A stretch of 45,930 nucleotides of DNA from Halomonas maura (GCF_030409305.1 NZ_JAUFPQ010000004.1:24473-70402), one strand, 5' to 3'; shown: positions 12,337 to 21,766, counted from the stretch's first letter. The notes: a model not told the origin generated them from the letters alone. Translations and numbers: made by a program.

Positions 12337-13722
12337 TTACTTTCCCTTGATCTCTTGGCTGGGGAGCTCGGCATCCCGGGGCACGGGGGCATCCGCACGG
12401 CGGCCGAGGTGATGGAACAGGAGGTTGACGATCACCGCGGTCAGGGTGCCCATCGCCAGGCCATTGCCGAGGATGATCTGCAGGTGCTCGGGGAAGGTGC
12501 TGTAGAAGCCGGGCACCAGGATGGGCAGCAGGCCCATGGCCAGCGCGGAGGCCAGGGTGAACATGTTGCCGTGCTCGTTGAGGTCGACCCGGCGCAGGAT
12601 GTTGATGCCCATCACCCCGATGATGGCGAAGACGATGACCGCGGTCCCCGCCACCACGGCGGTGGGCAGCAGCGACGCCAGCCGGCCGAGCGGGGCGAAC
12701 AGGCCGAGCACCACCAGGATCAGGCCGGCGGCGACGGTGACGTAGCGCGACCGCACCCCGGTGGCGCGGACGATGCCGATGTTCTCGCCGCTGGTGATGA
12801 TCAGCGAGGTCCCGAAGCAGCCGCCGATCAGCGAGCCCAGGGCGTCGGCGCGGATGTTGCGCGGCACCAGGGCGCGCGAGTCGCCGCTCTTCTCGACGAT
12901 CTCGGCGGTGGCCATGGTCTGGCCGGTGGCCTCGGTCATCGACACCACACTGAAGATGATCAGCGGCAGGGAGGCGAAGAGGTCGAACGTGGGCATGCCG
13001 AAGGGGAACAGCGACGGGAAGGCCACCACCGGGCCGGAGAGCACGCCGTCGAACTCCATGAGGCCGAATACCGCGCTGAGCGCCGCGCCGGTGAGCAGCC
13101 CCAGCATCACCGCGATGCGCTGCAGCATGCCGGTGAAGATCCGGGCGCAGACCACGATGGCCGCCATGGTGCCCAGTGCCAGGGCGATGGCCGGCAGGTT
13201 GGCGAATTCCGGCGTGCCTGCCTGCCCGGTGATCAGGCCACCGAAGATGCGCACCAGGTTGATGGCGACCAGCAGCAGCATGGTGCCGATCACGATGGGC
13301 GGAAAGAACTTCAGCACCCGGGTGAAGAAGGGCAACGCCAGGAAGTAGAACAGCCCGGTGAGGATCACCGCGCCGGTGGCCGTCTGCAGGTCGGTGGCCT
13401 GGGCGATGGTCAGGAAGATCACCAGGGGCGCGCCGCCCGGGACCTGCACGAAGGGCAGGCGGGCGCCGATGCCGAAGGGGCCGAAGGACTGCAGCAGGGT
13501 GCCCAGGCCGCAGACCAGGAAGGTGGCGCTCATCAGGGCGACCATGACGTCGTTGCCGAAGCCCATCGCCTGGCCGACCAGGAAGACGGCGGTGATCGGC
13601 GCGGCGGCCATCACCAGCACGTGCTGCACGCCGAACAGCAGCATGGAGGGTAGCGGCAGCTTCTGGTCGACCGGTTCGACACGGGGATCGCGTGAGCCGA
13701 GTGGCTCGTGGGGAGTGCTCAT
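12337..13722 (-). CDS. NCS2 family nucleobase (purine/uracil/xanthine) permease
   Basis: A 461-residue inner-membrane proton symporter of the NCS2/NAT family with about 12-14 membrane segments. Recognisable family regions are LLFGVQHVLVMAAAPITAVFL at the N-terminus, the motif around FSVVSMTEATGQTMA with the substrate-contacting glutamate in TM8, and GSLIGGCFGTS followed by SGENIGIVRATGVRSRYV in TM10. I chose the ATG at 13722 (MSTPHEPL); an upstream in-frame ATG adds 18 residues inside the LysR-gene control region. First gene of the permease / amidohydrolase / TauE operon and divergent from the LysR gene. It is more like xanthine/urate permeases than UraA, but the substrate cannot be fixed. 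Confidence 0.88.
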   Translation of the reverse strand: MSTPHEPLGSRDPRVEPVDQKLPLPSMLLFGVQHVLVMAAAPITAVFLVGQAMGFGNDVMVALMSATFLVCGLGTLLQSFGPFGIGARLPFVQVPGGAPLVIFLTIAQATDLQTATGAVILTGLFYFLALPFFTRVLKFFPPIVIGTMLLLVAINLVRIFGGLITGQAGTPEFANLPAIALALGTMAAIVVCARIFTGMLQRIAVMLGLLTGAALSAVFGLMEFDGVLSGPVVAFPSLFPFGMPTFDLFASLPLIIFSVVSMTEATGQTMATAEIVEKSGDSRALVPRNIRADALGSLIGGCFGTSLIITSGENIGIVRATGVRSRYVTVAAGLILVVLGLFAPLGRLASLLPTAVVAGTAVIVFAIIGVMGINILRRVDLNEHGNMFTLASALAMGLLPILVPGFYSTFPEHLQIILGNGLAMGTLTAVIVNLLFHHLGRRADAPVPRDAELPSQEIKGK

Positions 13723-13810
13723 GGCAGGGAGCCTCGCTTGTTGTTGTGGAGGTAGTTTCAAGCTAGCGCCGCCCAACCGTACTGGTCCATAATAATGTTT
13801 CGCTCATTTC

Positions 13811-13827
13811 GTTGCCTAAAAGGCAAC
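13811..13827. promoter_or_regulatory. Perfect 7-3-7 palindrome, probable LysR-family operator
   Basis: GTTGCCT-AAA-AGGCAAC is a perfect inverted repeat containing the T-N11-A core (TTGCCTAAAAGGCAA) expected for LysR-type regulators. It lies 22 bp upstream of the LysR start and 88 bp upstream of the divergent permease start, where a LysR protein would both repress its own gene and activate the operon. Confidence 0.65.
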
Positions 13828-13849
13828 ATATATGCCTCGGGAGACGGCC

Positions 13850-14761
13850 ATGCACCTACTGCTCACGGGATTGCGCTACTTCGAGGAGGTCGCCCGTCAG
13901 GGCTCGCTGCGCAAGGCGGCGGAGCGGCTGCATGTCGCCGCCTCGGCGGTGAATCGCCAGATCCTCAAGCTGGAGGACGAGTTGGGCGTGCCGCTGTTCG
14001 AGCGGCTGCCACGCGGCCTGCGGCTCTCCCCGGCGGGCGAGCTGATGCTCGCCCAGATCCGCCAGTGGCAGCGCGACGAGCGCCATCTGCTGGAGACCCT
14101 CGGCGATATCCGCGGCACCGGCTGCGCCGAGGTGCGCATCGCCACCGTCGAGTCGCTGACCGATGAGGTCCTGCCCAGGCTGCTAGGCCGCTTCGGCGAG
14201 CGCTTCCCGCGGGTCCGCTTCGCGCTGCGCACCGGTTTGACCGAGGCCATTCTCGAGGAGGTCGCCACCGGCGAGGCCGACATCGGCATCTGCATGAACC
14301 CGCACCCGACGCCTCGGATCCGCTTCATCGAATCGGTGGAGCTGGGCTTCGGGGCGGTCGTCGCCCCCTCCCACCCCCTGGCCGAGCGGCCGGACGTGGG
14401 CCTGGACGACTGCCGCGACTATCCGGCTATCCTGCCGGATGCCGAGATGTTCCGCGGCTCGACCCTGGAGCGGGTACTGGCCCAGTCCGATATCGAGCTC
14501 TCGCCGCTGGCCGGCTGCAACCGCATCCTGGCAATCAAGTCGCTGGCCCGGGCTGGGCTGGGGGTGGCCTTCCTCAACGAGCTCGACGTCGCCCGCGAGC
14601 TGGCCCATGGCGAGCTGGTGTTCAAGCCGTTGCGGGAGCCGCGCATCGACGGCGCGCGGCTGGTGCTGTGCGGCGCCGCGGGGCGCACCCTGCCGCTGGC
14701 GGTGGAGGTCCTGGTGGAGGAGTTGAGCGTGGCGATCCGGGCACTGGCGCCCCGGGGATGA
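13850..14761 (+). CDS. LysR family transcriptional regulator
   Basis: A 303-residue LysR-type regulator. The N-terminal winged helix-turn-helix is clear (LRYFEEVARQGSLRKAAERLHVAASAVNRQI), followed by the linker helix and a periplasmic-binding-like effector domain (VRIATVESLTDEVLPRLLGRF...IRALAPRG). The start at 13850 has GGGAG six bases upstream; a second ATG 18 bases earlier is weaker. Divergent from the NCS2 permease operon with a palindrome between, so it most likely controls that operon in response to the transported compound or a product. A hairpin terminator follows the gene directly. Confidence 0.9.
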   Translation: MHLLLTGLRYFEEVARQGSLRKAAERLHVAASAVNRQILKLEDELGVPLFERLPRGLRLSPAGELMLAQIRQWQRDERHLLETLGDIRGTGCAEVRIATVESLTDEVLPRLLGRFGERFPRVRFALRTGLTEAILEEVATGEADIGICMNPHPTPRIRFIESVELGFGAVVAPSHPLAERPDVGLDDCRDYPAILPDAEMFRGSTLERVLAQSDIELSPLAGCNRILAIKSLARAGLGVAFLNELDVARELAHGELVFKPLREPRIDGARLVLCGAAGRTLPLAVEVLVEELSVAIRALAPRG

Positions 14762-14791
14762 ACAAGGCCCGCGGCGTGGCGCGGGCCTTGT
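14762..14791. terminator. Bidirectional hairpin terminator between LysR gene and polA
   Basis: A perfect 12-bp stem (ACAAGGCCCGCG and its complement) with a six-base loop starts at the last base of the LysR stop codon and ends 16 bp before the polA stop on the other strand. It can serve both convergent genes. Confidence 0.7.
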
Positions 14792-14807
14792 CGTGGGCGG
14801 GGCCGGC

Positions 14808-17576
14808 CTAGTGCGCCTCGTCCCAGTTGGCGCCGCTCTCGGCCTCGACGATCAGCGCCACGTCGAGCTCGGCGGCGGCCTGCATATGGCCCTTCACCTG
14901 CTCGATGAAGGTCTCGACCTCGCTGTCCTTGACCTCGAAGACCAGCTCGTCGTGGACCTGCATGACCATCATGGCGTCGATGGTCTCGCGCTCCAGCCAG
15001 CCGTCGACATCGATCATCGCCCGCTTGATGATGTCCGCCGCGGTGCCCTGCATGGGGGCGTTGATGGCGGTCCGCTCGGCACCCTGGCGGCGCGCCCGGT
15101 TCTGGGAGTGGATCTCGGGCAGGTAGAGGCGCCGGCCGAACACCGTCTCGACGAACCCGTCATCGGCCGCCTGGGCACGAATCCGTTCCATGTAGCGGGC
15201 CACGCCGGGATAGCGGTCGAAATAGCGGTCGATATAGGTCTGCGCCTGGTTGCGGTCGATGTGCAGCTGGCGTCCCAGCCCCCAGGCGCTCATGCCGTAG
15301 ATCAGCCCGAAGTTGATGGCCTTGGCGCTGCGGCGCTGTTCGCCGGAGACCTTGTCGAGTGCCACGCCGAACACCTCGGCGGCGGTGGCGGCGTGGATGT
15401 CGCGGCCCTCGGCGAAGGCCGCGAGCAGCCCCTTGTCGCCGGACAGGTGCGCCATGATGCGCAGCTCGATCTGCGAGTAGTCGGCGGCGACGATGCGATA
15501 GCCGGGCCGGGCGACGAAGGCCTGGCGGATGCGCCGGCCTTCCTCGGTGCGGATCGGGATGTTCTGCAGGTTGGGGTCGGAGGACGACAGCCGGCCGGTG
15601 GCGGTGACCGCCTGGTGATAGCTGGTGTGCAGCCGTCCGGTGGCCTTGTTGACCAGCCTGGGCAGCTTGTCGGTATAGGTGGAGCGCAGCTTGGAGAGGC
15701 CACGGTGCTCCATGATCACCTTGGGCAGCGGGTAGTCCAGCGCCAGCTCCTCGAGCACCGCCTCGGCGGTGGACGGCGCGCCCTTGGGGGTCTTCTTGAT
15801 CACCGGGATCTGCTGTTCCTCGAAGAGGATCTGGCCGAGCTGCTTGGGCGAACCGAGGTTGAACTCGCGCCCGGCAAGCTCATAGGCCTTCTCCTCCAGT
15901 TCGCCGATGCGCTTGCCGAGCTCGCGGCTCTGGGTATGCAGGCGCTCGGCGTCGAGCGCCACGCCGCCCCGCTCCATGCGCGACAGCACCCGGATCAGCG
16001 GCCGCTCGAGGGTGTCGAGGACCTCGGCCAGGCGCCCCTCGGCCTCGACCCGGGGGCGCAGCTCGCGGTGCAGGCGCAGGGTGATGTCGACGTCCTCGCA
16101 GGCATAGGGCGCGGCCTGCTCCAGGGCGACCTGGTTGAAGGTCAGCTGCTTGGCGCCCTTGCCGGCGATCTCCTCGAAGCTCACCGTCTTCTCGCCCAGG
16201 TACTTGAGCGCCAGCGAGTCCATGTCATGGCGGGTGGCGGTGGAATCGAGCACGTAGGACTCGAGCATGGTGTCGTCCAGGGCGCCTTGGACCTCGAAGC
16301 CGTGCCGGCCCAGCACCGAGATGTCGTACTTGAGGTTCTGGCCGACCTTGGCCTTGCCGGCATCGGCCCACAGCGGGCGCAGGGCCTCGAGCACCGCCCG
16401 GCGGTCGAGCTGCGCCGGGGCGTCCAGGTAGTCGTGGGCCAGCGGGATATAGGCGGCCTCCCCCGGCTCGAGCGCCAGCCCCACGCCGACGATCTCGGCC
16501 TCCATGTAGTCGAGGCTGGTGGTCTCCAGGTCGAAACAGAAGGCCTCGGCGTCCGCGAGCCGCGCCAGCCAGTCGTCCAGCTCGGCCTGCTCGAGGATCA
16601 CGCTGTCCTGGCGGTCGGCGCTGCCGCGTTCGCCGCCCTCGCCGCTGTCGCCTGCCGGGGTCGCGCTGCCGCCGGCCACGTCGTCGACGCCCTCGTCGCT
16701 GCCCTCGAGCAGCTCGGAGAGCCAGGCCCGGAACTCCAGGCGGCGGTAGAGCTCGAGCAGGGCCTCCCGGTCGGGGTGGGCGATGTCCAGGTCGTCGAGT
16801 CCCACCGGCAGGTCGCAGTCGGTCTTGATGGTGGCGAGCTCAAAGGACAGGAAGGCCTGGTCGCGGTGCTCCTCGAGCTTCCTGGGCAGCGTCTTGGCGC
16901 CGCGAAAGCCCAGCGTCTTGACCTTCTCCAGGTCGGCATAGACGGTCTCGAGGCCGCCCTCCATGCCCTGCAGCAGGCCCAGGGCGGTCTTCTCGCCGAC
17001 CCCCTGCACGCCGGGGATGTTGTCGACCTTGTCGCCCATCAGCGCCAGGAAGTCGATGATCCGCTCCGGCGGCAGGCCGAACTTCTCCTCCACCCCGGCC
17101 ACGTCCAGGGTCTCGTCCTTCATGGTGTTGACCAGGGTGATGTGCTCGTTGACCAGCTGGGCCATGTCCTTGTCGCCGGTGGAGATCACCGCGTCCCGGC
17201 CGGCCTCGGTGGCCCGCCTGGCCAGGGTGCCGATGACGTCATCGGCCTCCACGCCCTCGATGCACAGCAGCGGCAGCCCGAGCGCCTTCACGCACTCGTG
17301 GAGCGGCGCGACCTGGGAGCGCAGGTCGTCCGGCATGGGCGGCCGCTGCGCCTTGTACTGCGCATAGAGGTCATCGCGGAAGGTCTTGCCCGGCGCATCG
17401 AAGACCACCGCCATGGGGCTGTCGGGGTAGTCCTTGATCAGCCGCTTGAGCATGTTGAGCACGCCCTTGATGGCACCGGTGGGCTGGCCGTCCGAGGTGG
17501 TCAGTGGCGGCAGGGCATGGAAGGCGCGGTAGAGGTAGGAGGAACCGTCGACGAGTACGATGGGGGTGTCGGCCAT
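14808..17576 (-). CDS. polA: DNA polymerase I
   Basis: DNA polymerase I, for Okazaki-fragment processing and repair, 922 residues (E. coli 928). All three domains are intact: an N-terminal 5' nuclease (VLVDGSSYLYRAFHALPPL, GVEADDVIGTLA, DKVDNIPGVQGVGEKTA); a 3'-5' exonuclease with its DEDDy residues (FDLETTSLDYMEAE, NLKYDISVL, YACEDVDIT); and the polymerase with motif A DYSQIELRIM near residue 695, motif B RRSAKAINFGLIYGMS and motif C QVHDELVFEV near residue 872. The start at 17576 (MADTPIV) has AAGGGA upstream; a longer in-frame start lacks conservation. It faces a DUF2782 gene and thrB divergently, an order also known next to polA in pseudomonads. Confidence 0.98.
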   Translation of the reverse strand: MADTPIVLVDGSSYLYRAFHALPPLTTSDGQPTGAIKGVLNMLKRLIKDYPDSPMAVVFDAPGKTFRDDLYAQYKAQRPPMPDDLRSQVAPLHECVKALGLPLLCIEGVEADDVIGTLARRATEAGRDAVISTGDKDMAQLVNEHITLVNTMKDETLDVAGVEEKFGLPPERIIDFLALMGDKVDNIPGVQGVGEKTALGLLQGMEGGLETVYADLEKVKTLGFRGAKTLPRKLEEHRDQAFLSFELATIKTDCDLPVGLDDLDIAHPDREALLELYRRLEFRAWLSELLEGSDEGVDDVAGGSATPAGDSGEGGERGSADRQDSVILEQAELDDWLARLADAEAFCFDLETTSLDYMEAEIVGVGLALEPGEAAYIPLAHDYLDAPAQLDRRAVLEALRPLWADAGKAKVGQNLKYDISVLGRHGFEVQGALDDTMLESYVLDSTATRHDMDSLALKYLGEKTVSFEEIAGKGAKQLTFNQVALEQAAPYACEDVDITLRLHRELRPRVEAEGRLAEVLDTLERPLIRVLSRMERGGVALDAERLHTQSRELGKRIGELEEKAYELAGREFNLGSPKQLGQILFEEQQIPVIKKTPKGAPSTAEAVLEELALDYPLPKVIMEHRGLSKLRSTYTDKLPRLVNKATGRLHTSYHQAVTATGRLSSSDPNLQNIPIRTEEGRRIRQAFVARPGYRIVAADYSQIELRIMAHLSGDKGLLAAFAEGRDIHAATAAEVFGVALDKVSGEQRRSAKAINFGLIYGMSAWGLGRQLHIDRNQAQTYIDRYFDRYPGVARYMERIRAQAADDGFVETVFGRRLYLPEIHSQNRARRQGAERTAINAPMQGTAADIIKRAMIDVDGWLERETIDAMMVMQVHDELVFEVKDSEVETFIEQVKGHMQAAAELDVALIVEAESGANWDEAH

Positions 17577-17739
17577 GTATCGGCATCCCTTGAGGTCTGG
17601 GCGGAAGTCAATGTCGGGGCTGAAAGCCTGATCCTGGTCACCCATGATACGCATAGGCGGCAGCGTTTGCCCCGGGAAGGTGGGCCTCGTCACGCCAAGG
17701 ACTTACACTGGGGACACATCCCGTGGCCCAGGAGGACCC

Positions 17740-18033
17740 ATGATGCCCATCCCTCGCCTGCTCTCCGCGCTGCTGGTCGGCGCCTGCCTGAGCGCCGCCG
17801 CGGTACCGGTGCTGGCCCAGTCCAGTGGCGACGTCGAGCCCGACATCACCATCCGCCAGGAGGAAGACCGCACCATCCGCGAGTACCGGGTCAACGGCGA
17901 GCTGTATGCCATCGAGATCCGGCCCTCGGCGGGCCCCTCCTACTACCTGGTCGACCACGACGGCGACGGCAACTTCGAGCGCCAGCAAGGGGACCGCATC
18001 GCCGTGCCCCAGTGGGTGATCAAGCGCTTCTGA
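17740..18033 (+). CDS. DUF2782 family small exported protein
   Basis: A 97-residue protein with an N-terminal signal peptide (MMPIPRLLSALLVGACLSAAAVP...LAQ) and a short mature domain containing DITIRQEEDRTIREYRVNG and YYLVDHDGDGNFER, matching the DUF2782 family found beside polA and thrB in gammaproteobacteria. Function unknown; periplasmic location is likely. AGGAGG lies at 17730-17735, so the second ATG (17743) is also a plausible start, with better spacing. It precedes thrB by about 110 bp on the same strand. Confidence 0.8.
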   Translation: MMPIPRLLSALLVGACLSAAAVPVLAQSSGDVEPDITIRQEEDRTIREYRVNGELYAIEIRPSAGPSYYLVDHDGDGNFERQQGDRIAVPQWVIKRF

Positions 18034-18145
18034 CCCCGCCGCCAGGGGCCCTGCCGCCGACCGGCGGGCCCCGCTCCATCCGGTTCGTGCATCGCGGCGA
18101 CAAGCCGCTACAATAGGCGGCTTGGCATTCCCGGGCGAGAGACAC

Positions 18146-19105
18146 ATGGCCGTATTCACACCGCTTACCGACTCCCAGGTCGCGGATTTCCTGAGTCGCT
18201 TCGATGCCGGCTCGCTGGTTTCCCTCGAGGGCGTGCCCGCCGGCACCGAGAACAGCACCTTCTTCGTCACCACCGACCGTCGCGAGCTGGTGCTGACCCT
18301 GTTCGAGCAGGGCGAGCACGAGGAGCTGCCGTTCTTCGTCGAGCTGCTCGACTACCTCGACGAGCACCGCCTGCCGGTGCCGGGCCCCCTCCACGACCGT
18401 GACGGCGTCGCCCTGCACAGCCTGGCCGACAAGCCGGCGCTGCTGTTCCCGCGGCTGCCGGGCAAGCACCCTCGCGACCCGAACCTGGCCCAGTGCCGGG
18501 CCCTGGGCGATGCCCTGGGCCGCATGCACCGGGTCTCGCAGCACTTCCCCGGCACTCGGCCCAACCCGCGTGACCTGCATTGGCTGCTGCCGATGCACCA
18601 CAAGGTCCTGGTCTATCTCTCGCCGGAGGACCAGACCCTGATGAAGGACGAGGTGGAGATCTACCAGGGCTTCTTCCACGAGTCCCCCGAGCTGCCCCAG
18701 GGGGCGCTCCACGGCGACCTGTTCCGCGACAACACCCTGTTCGACGGCGACCGGCTGGGCGGGCTGATCGACTTCTACAACGGCTGCACCGGCGACCTGC
18801 TGTTCGACCTGGCCATCGTCATCAACGACTGGGCCACCGAGCCCGATGGCCGCCTCGACCCGGCGCGCTACGAGGCCATCCTCACCGCCTACCAGGCCCG
18901 CCGCCCGCTGGTGCCGGCCGAGCGGGAGGCCTGGGCGATGATGCTGCGCCTGACGGCACTACGCTACTGGCTGTCCCGGCTACTGGTGGTCTACGTGGAC
19001 CCGCCGGCCCACGACCTCACCCCCCACGACCCGGAGCAGTTCCGCACCGTGCTGCGGCGGCGCATCGAGGAAGGCGCCCTGCCGCTGCCCGAGGCCCGGC
19101 CATGA
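18146..19105 (+). CDS. thrB: Homoserine kinase (aminoglycoside-phosphotransferase fold)
   Basis: This 319-residue kinase phosphorylates L-homoserine for threonine synthesis and belongs to the ThrB type with an APH/choline-kinase fold used by pseudomonads and relatives, not the GHMP-fold ThrB of E. coli. Seen: NSTFFV glycine-loop equivalent, the catalytic Brenner motif HGDLFRDNTLF, and the metal-binding LIDFYNGCTGDLLFDLAIVIND. Length matches the family (about 316). The start MAVFTPL has GCGAGAG upstream. Its stop overlaps the speA start (ATGA), so the two are translated as a coupled pair. Confidence 0.93.
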   Translation: MAVFTPLTDSQVADFLSRFDAGSLVSLEGVPAGTENSTFFVTTDRRELVLTLFEQGEHEELPFFVELLDYLDEHRLPVPGPLHDRDGVALHSLADKPALLFPRLPGKHPRDPNLAQCRALGDALGRMHRVSQHFPGTRPNPRDLHWLLPMHHKVLVYLSPEDQTLMKDEVEIYQGFFHESPELPQGALHGDLFRDNTLFDGDRLGGLIDFYNGCTGDLLFDLAIVINDWATEPDGRLDPARYEAILTAYQARRPLVPAEREAWAMMLRLTALRYWLSRLLVVYVDPPAHDLTPHDPEQFRTVLRRRIEEGALPLPEARP

Positions 19106-21024
19106 GCCTGGCGATGGGCAGCGCCGCGGGCCCCGCCCACCGCGCCCGGCACACCTGGAACATCGACCAGTGGGGCAGCGGCTACTTCGACGTGGACGAC
19201 GACGGCCAGGCCCTGGTGCGCCCGCTCGGCGGCGAGACCGACGGCCCCTCGCTGCCGCTGGCCCCGCTGATCGCCCGGTTGCGCCAGGCCGGGCTGCGCC
19301 TGCCGGTGCTGATCCGCTTCACCGACATCCTCCACGACCGGGTCGAGCAGCTGTGTGCCGCCTTCGACGGCGCCATGGGCGAGGAAGGCTTCACGGGCGG
19401 CTACACCGCGGTCTACCCGATCAAGGTCAACCAGCAGCGTCGGGTGGTCGAGGAGATACTGGCCACCCAGGAGCGCGGCCACGGCCGGGTCGGCCTCGAG
19501 GCCGGCAGCAAGCCCGAGCTGCTCGCGGTGCTGGCGCTGTCCGGCGACGGCCCCTCGCTGATCGTCTGCAACGGCTACAAGGACCGCGAGTACATCCGCC
19601 TGGCGCTGATGGGCGAGAAGCTCGGCCACCGCGTCTACCTGGTGGTGGAGAAGCTCTCCGAGTTGCCGCTGATCCTCGAGGAGGCCGACCGGCTCGGCGT
19701 CACCCCGCGGATCGGCCTGCGTGCCCGGCTGGCCTCGGTGGGCAAGGGCAAGTGGCAGAACACCGGCGGCGAGAAGTCCAAGTTCGGCCTCACCGCCGGG
19801 CAGATCCAGGCCGTGGTGGCCCGTCTCGCGGAGGCCGACGCCCTGGCCAGCCTGCAGCTGGTGCATTTCCACCTCGGCTCGCAGATCGCCAACATCCGCG
19901 ACATCCAGCGCGGCCTGCGCGAGTGCGCGCGCTTCTACCAGAGCCTGCTGGCGCTGGGCGTCCCGGTGGACACCGTGGACGTGGGCGGCGGGCTCGGCAT
20001 CGACTACGAGGGCACCCGCTCGCGCAGCTTCTGCTCGATCAACTACTCGATGCGCGAGTATGCGCGTAACGTGGTCACGGCCTTCGCCCAGGTGTGCGCG
20101 GCCGAGGGCCTGCCCCACCCCCACCTGATCAGCGAGTCCGGCCGGGCGCTGACCGCCCACCACGCCGTGCTGGTCACCAACGTGATCGGCGAGGAGCGCG
20201 TCGACACCCAGCCGCCGCCGCCCCGGGTCGAGGGCGATCCCCAGGTGGACGAGCTGTGGCGGGTCCACGACGAGCTTCAGGCCATGCACGACCCGCGTGG
20301 CCTGGTCGAGGCCTGGCACGACCTGGTGCAGGCCATCGGCGAGCTGCAGGAGCGCTTCGTCATGGGCCTGGCCGGCCTCGAGACCCGCGCCGAGGGCGAG
20401 GGGGTCTATGCCGCCGCCTGCGCCCGGCTGCGCGAGCGCCTCGATCCACGCAACCGCGCCCACCGCGAGATCCACGACGAACTGGCCGAGAAGCTGGCCG
20501 ACAAGCTGTTCGTCAACTTCTCGCTGTTCCAGTCGGTGCCGGACGTCTGGGGCATCGACCAGATCTTCCCGGTGCTGCCGCTGGCCGGCCTGGACCGCGA
20601 GCCCACGCGACGGGCGGTGATCCAGGACATCACCTGCGACAGCGACGGGCGCATCGACGGCTACGTGGATGGCCAGGGGGTAGAGACCACCCTGCCGCTG
20701 CCCGAGTGGCGGGAGGGCGAGGAGCGCCTGATGGGCTTCTTCCTGGTGGGGGCCTACCAGGAAATCCTCGGCGACCTGCATAACCTGTTCGGCGACACCG
20801 ACTCGGTGGACGCCGCCCTTGACGACGCCGGCGAGTGGCGCTTCGACCACGTGCGCCGCGGCGACCGGGTCGCCGACGTGCTGGGCTATGTGGACTTCGA
20901 TGCCGATACGCTGCGCCGCCGGCTGGCCGAGCAGCTCGCCGCCAGCGGCCTGGCCAGCGACGACCAGGCACGCTTCCTCGACGACCTCTCCGACGGCCTC
21001 GAGGGCTACACCTACCTGGAGTGA
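19102..21024 (+). CDS. speA: Biosynthetic arginine decarboxylase SpeA
   Basis: This PLP enzyme converts L-arginine to agmatine, the entry to putrescine by the agmatine route. It has 640 residues, in the family range (630-660). The PLP lysine is in YPIKVNQQRRVV near residue 108; other marks are GLEAGSKPEL, GGEKSKFGL, LHFHLGSQ-type VHFHLGSQI, VGGGLGIDYEGT and the C-terminal catalytic-cysteine motif DITCDSDGRIDGYVD. The gene begins inside the thrB stop (ATGA overlap). A 16-bp perfect hairpin terminates transcription downstream. Polyamine synthesis next to thrB has no obvious pathway link; the coupling is positional. Confidence 0.97.
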   Translation: MSLAMGSAAGPAHRARHTWNIDQWGSGYFDVDDDGQALVRPLGGETDGPSLPLAPLIARLRQAGLRLPVLIRFTDILHDRVEQLCAAFDGAMGEEGFTGGYTAVYPIKVNQQRRVVEEILATQERGHGRVGLEAGSKPELLAVLALSGDGPSLIVCNGYKDREYIRLALMGEKLGHRVYLVVEKLSELPLILEEADRLGVTPRIGLRARLASVGKGKWQNTGGEKSKFGLTAGQIQAVVARLAEADALASLQLVHFHLGSQIANIRDIQRGLRECARFYQSLLALGVPVDTVDVGGGLGIDYEGTRSRSFCSINYSMREYARNVVTAFAQVCAAEGLPHPHLISESGRALTAHHAVLVTNVIGEERVDTQPPPPRVEGDPQVDELWRVHDELQAMHDPRGLVEAWHDLVQAIGELQERFVMGLAGLETRAEGEGVYAAACARLRERLDPRNRAHREIHDELAEKLADKLFVNFSLFQSVPDVWGIDQIFPVLPLAGLDREPTRRAVIQDITCDSDGRIDGYVDGQGVETTLPLPEWREGEERLMGFFLVGAYQEILGDLHNLFGDTDSVDAALDDAGEWRFDHVRRGDRVADVLGYVDFDADTLRRRLAEQLAASGLASDDQARFLDDLSDGLEGYTYLE

Positions 21025-21046
21025 CCCCGCGCCCGCGACCGACACG

Positions 21047-21081
21047 ACAGGGCCCCGCCGGCATCGCCGGCGGGGCCCTGT
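21047..21081. terminator. Strong bidirectional hairpin between speA and the FAH-family gene
   Basis: Arms of 16 bp (ACAGGGCCCCGCCGGC and exact complement) enclose an ATC loop, 22 bp after the speA stop and 19 bp from the stop of the convergent gene. Confidence 0.8.
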
Positions 21082-21100
21082 CACGTCGGGGACCTCCCGG

Positions 21101-21766
21101 TCAGTCCACGACGCGGGTGGTCACCACCATGCCGTCGACCAGTTCCAGGCGCAGCTCGGCGCCGCGCGGCAGCTTGCCGACCCCGGCGGGCGTGCCGGTG
21201 AGCACCACGTCCCCCGGTGCCAGGGTGAAGTGGCGGCTCATCTCGGCGACCAGCTCCGGCACCGGGAACAGCATGTCCGCGCCCCGGCCATGCTGGCGGG
21301 TCTCGCCGTCCACCGTCAGGGTGAACTCCAGGCCGCTCCAGTTGGGCGCCGCCTCGAGGGGCAGGAAGGCCGACAACGGGCAGGCGCCATCGAAGGCCTT
21401 GGCCACCTCCCAGGGCTGGCCCTTCTCCTTGAGTTCCGCCTGGACGGCACGCAGAGTCAGGTCCAGGGCCAGGCCGATGCCGACGATGGCCCGCTCCGCC
21501 TCCTCGGCGGAGGCATGGGTCAGCGGGTGACCGATGAGCAGCGCCAGCTCGGTCTCGTAGTGCACATCGTCCCGCTCGGAGGGGGCGGCGATGGGCGATT
21601 CGAGGTTCACGGCGCTGGTGGCCGGCTTGATGAACAGCAGCGGCTCGTTGGGCACCGGGTTGTCGAGCTCCCGGGCGTGTTCGGCGTAGTTGCGGCCGAC
21701 ACAGACGATCTTGCCCAACGGTTCCGGGAAGGCCTGACCATCGGTGAAACGGGGGACGAAGCGCAT
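21101..21766 (-). CDS. Fumarylacetoacetate hydrolase family protein (YcgM-like acylpyruvase/oxaloacetate decarboxylase)
   Basis: A 221-residue single-domain FAH-family protein, close in length and sequence to E. coli YcgM (219). Family motifs are VCVGRNYAEHARE, LFIKPATS, the metal-binding HYETELALLIG, ALDLTLRAVQAELKEKGQPWEVAKAFDG and GDVVLTGTPAGVG. Relatives cleave acylpyruvates or decarboxylate oxaloacetate with Mg2+ or Mn2+. The ATG at 21766 follows purine-rich AAGGAG and AGGA upstream. It stands alone between the speA terminator and ectD (76 bp away, same strand), so a shared transcript with ectD is possible. Physiological substrate unknown. Confidence 0.88.
   Translation of the reverse strand: MRFVPRFTDGQAFPEPLGKIVCVGRNYAEHARELDNPVPNEPLLFIKPATSAVNLESPIAAPSERDDVHYETELALLIGHPLTHASAEEAERAIVGIGLALDLTLRAVQAELKEKGQPWEVAKAFDGACPLSAFLPLEAAPNWSGLEFTLTVDGETRQHGRGADMLFPVPELVAEMSRHFTLAPGDVVLTGTPAGVGKLPRGAELRLELVDGMVVTTRVVD

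Noticed and set aside
14793..18116. Very long plus-strand open frame (1107 codons) opposite polA
   Set aside because: All conserved DNA polymerase I motifs lie in the minus-strand frame. The plus frame is repetitive L/G/V/H-rich shadow with no domain features.
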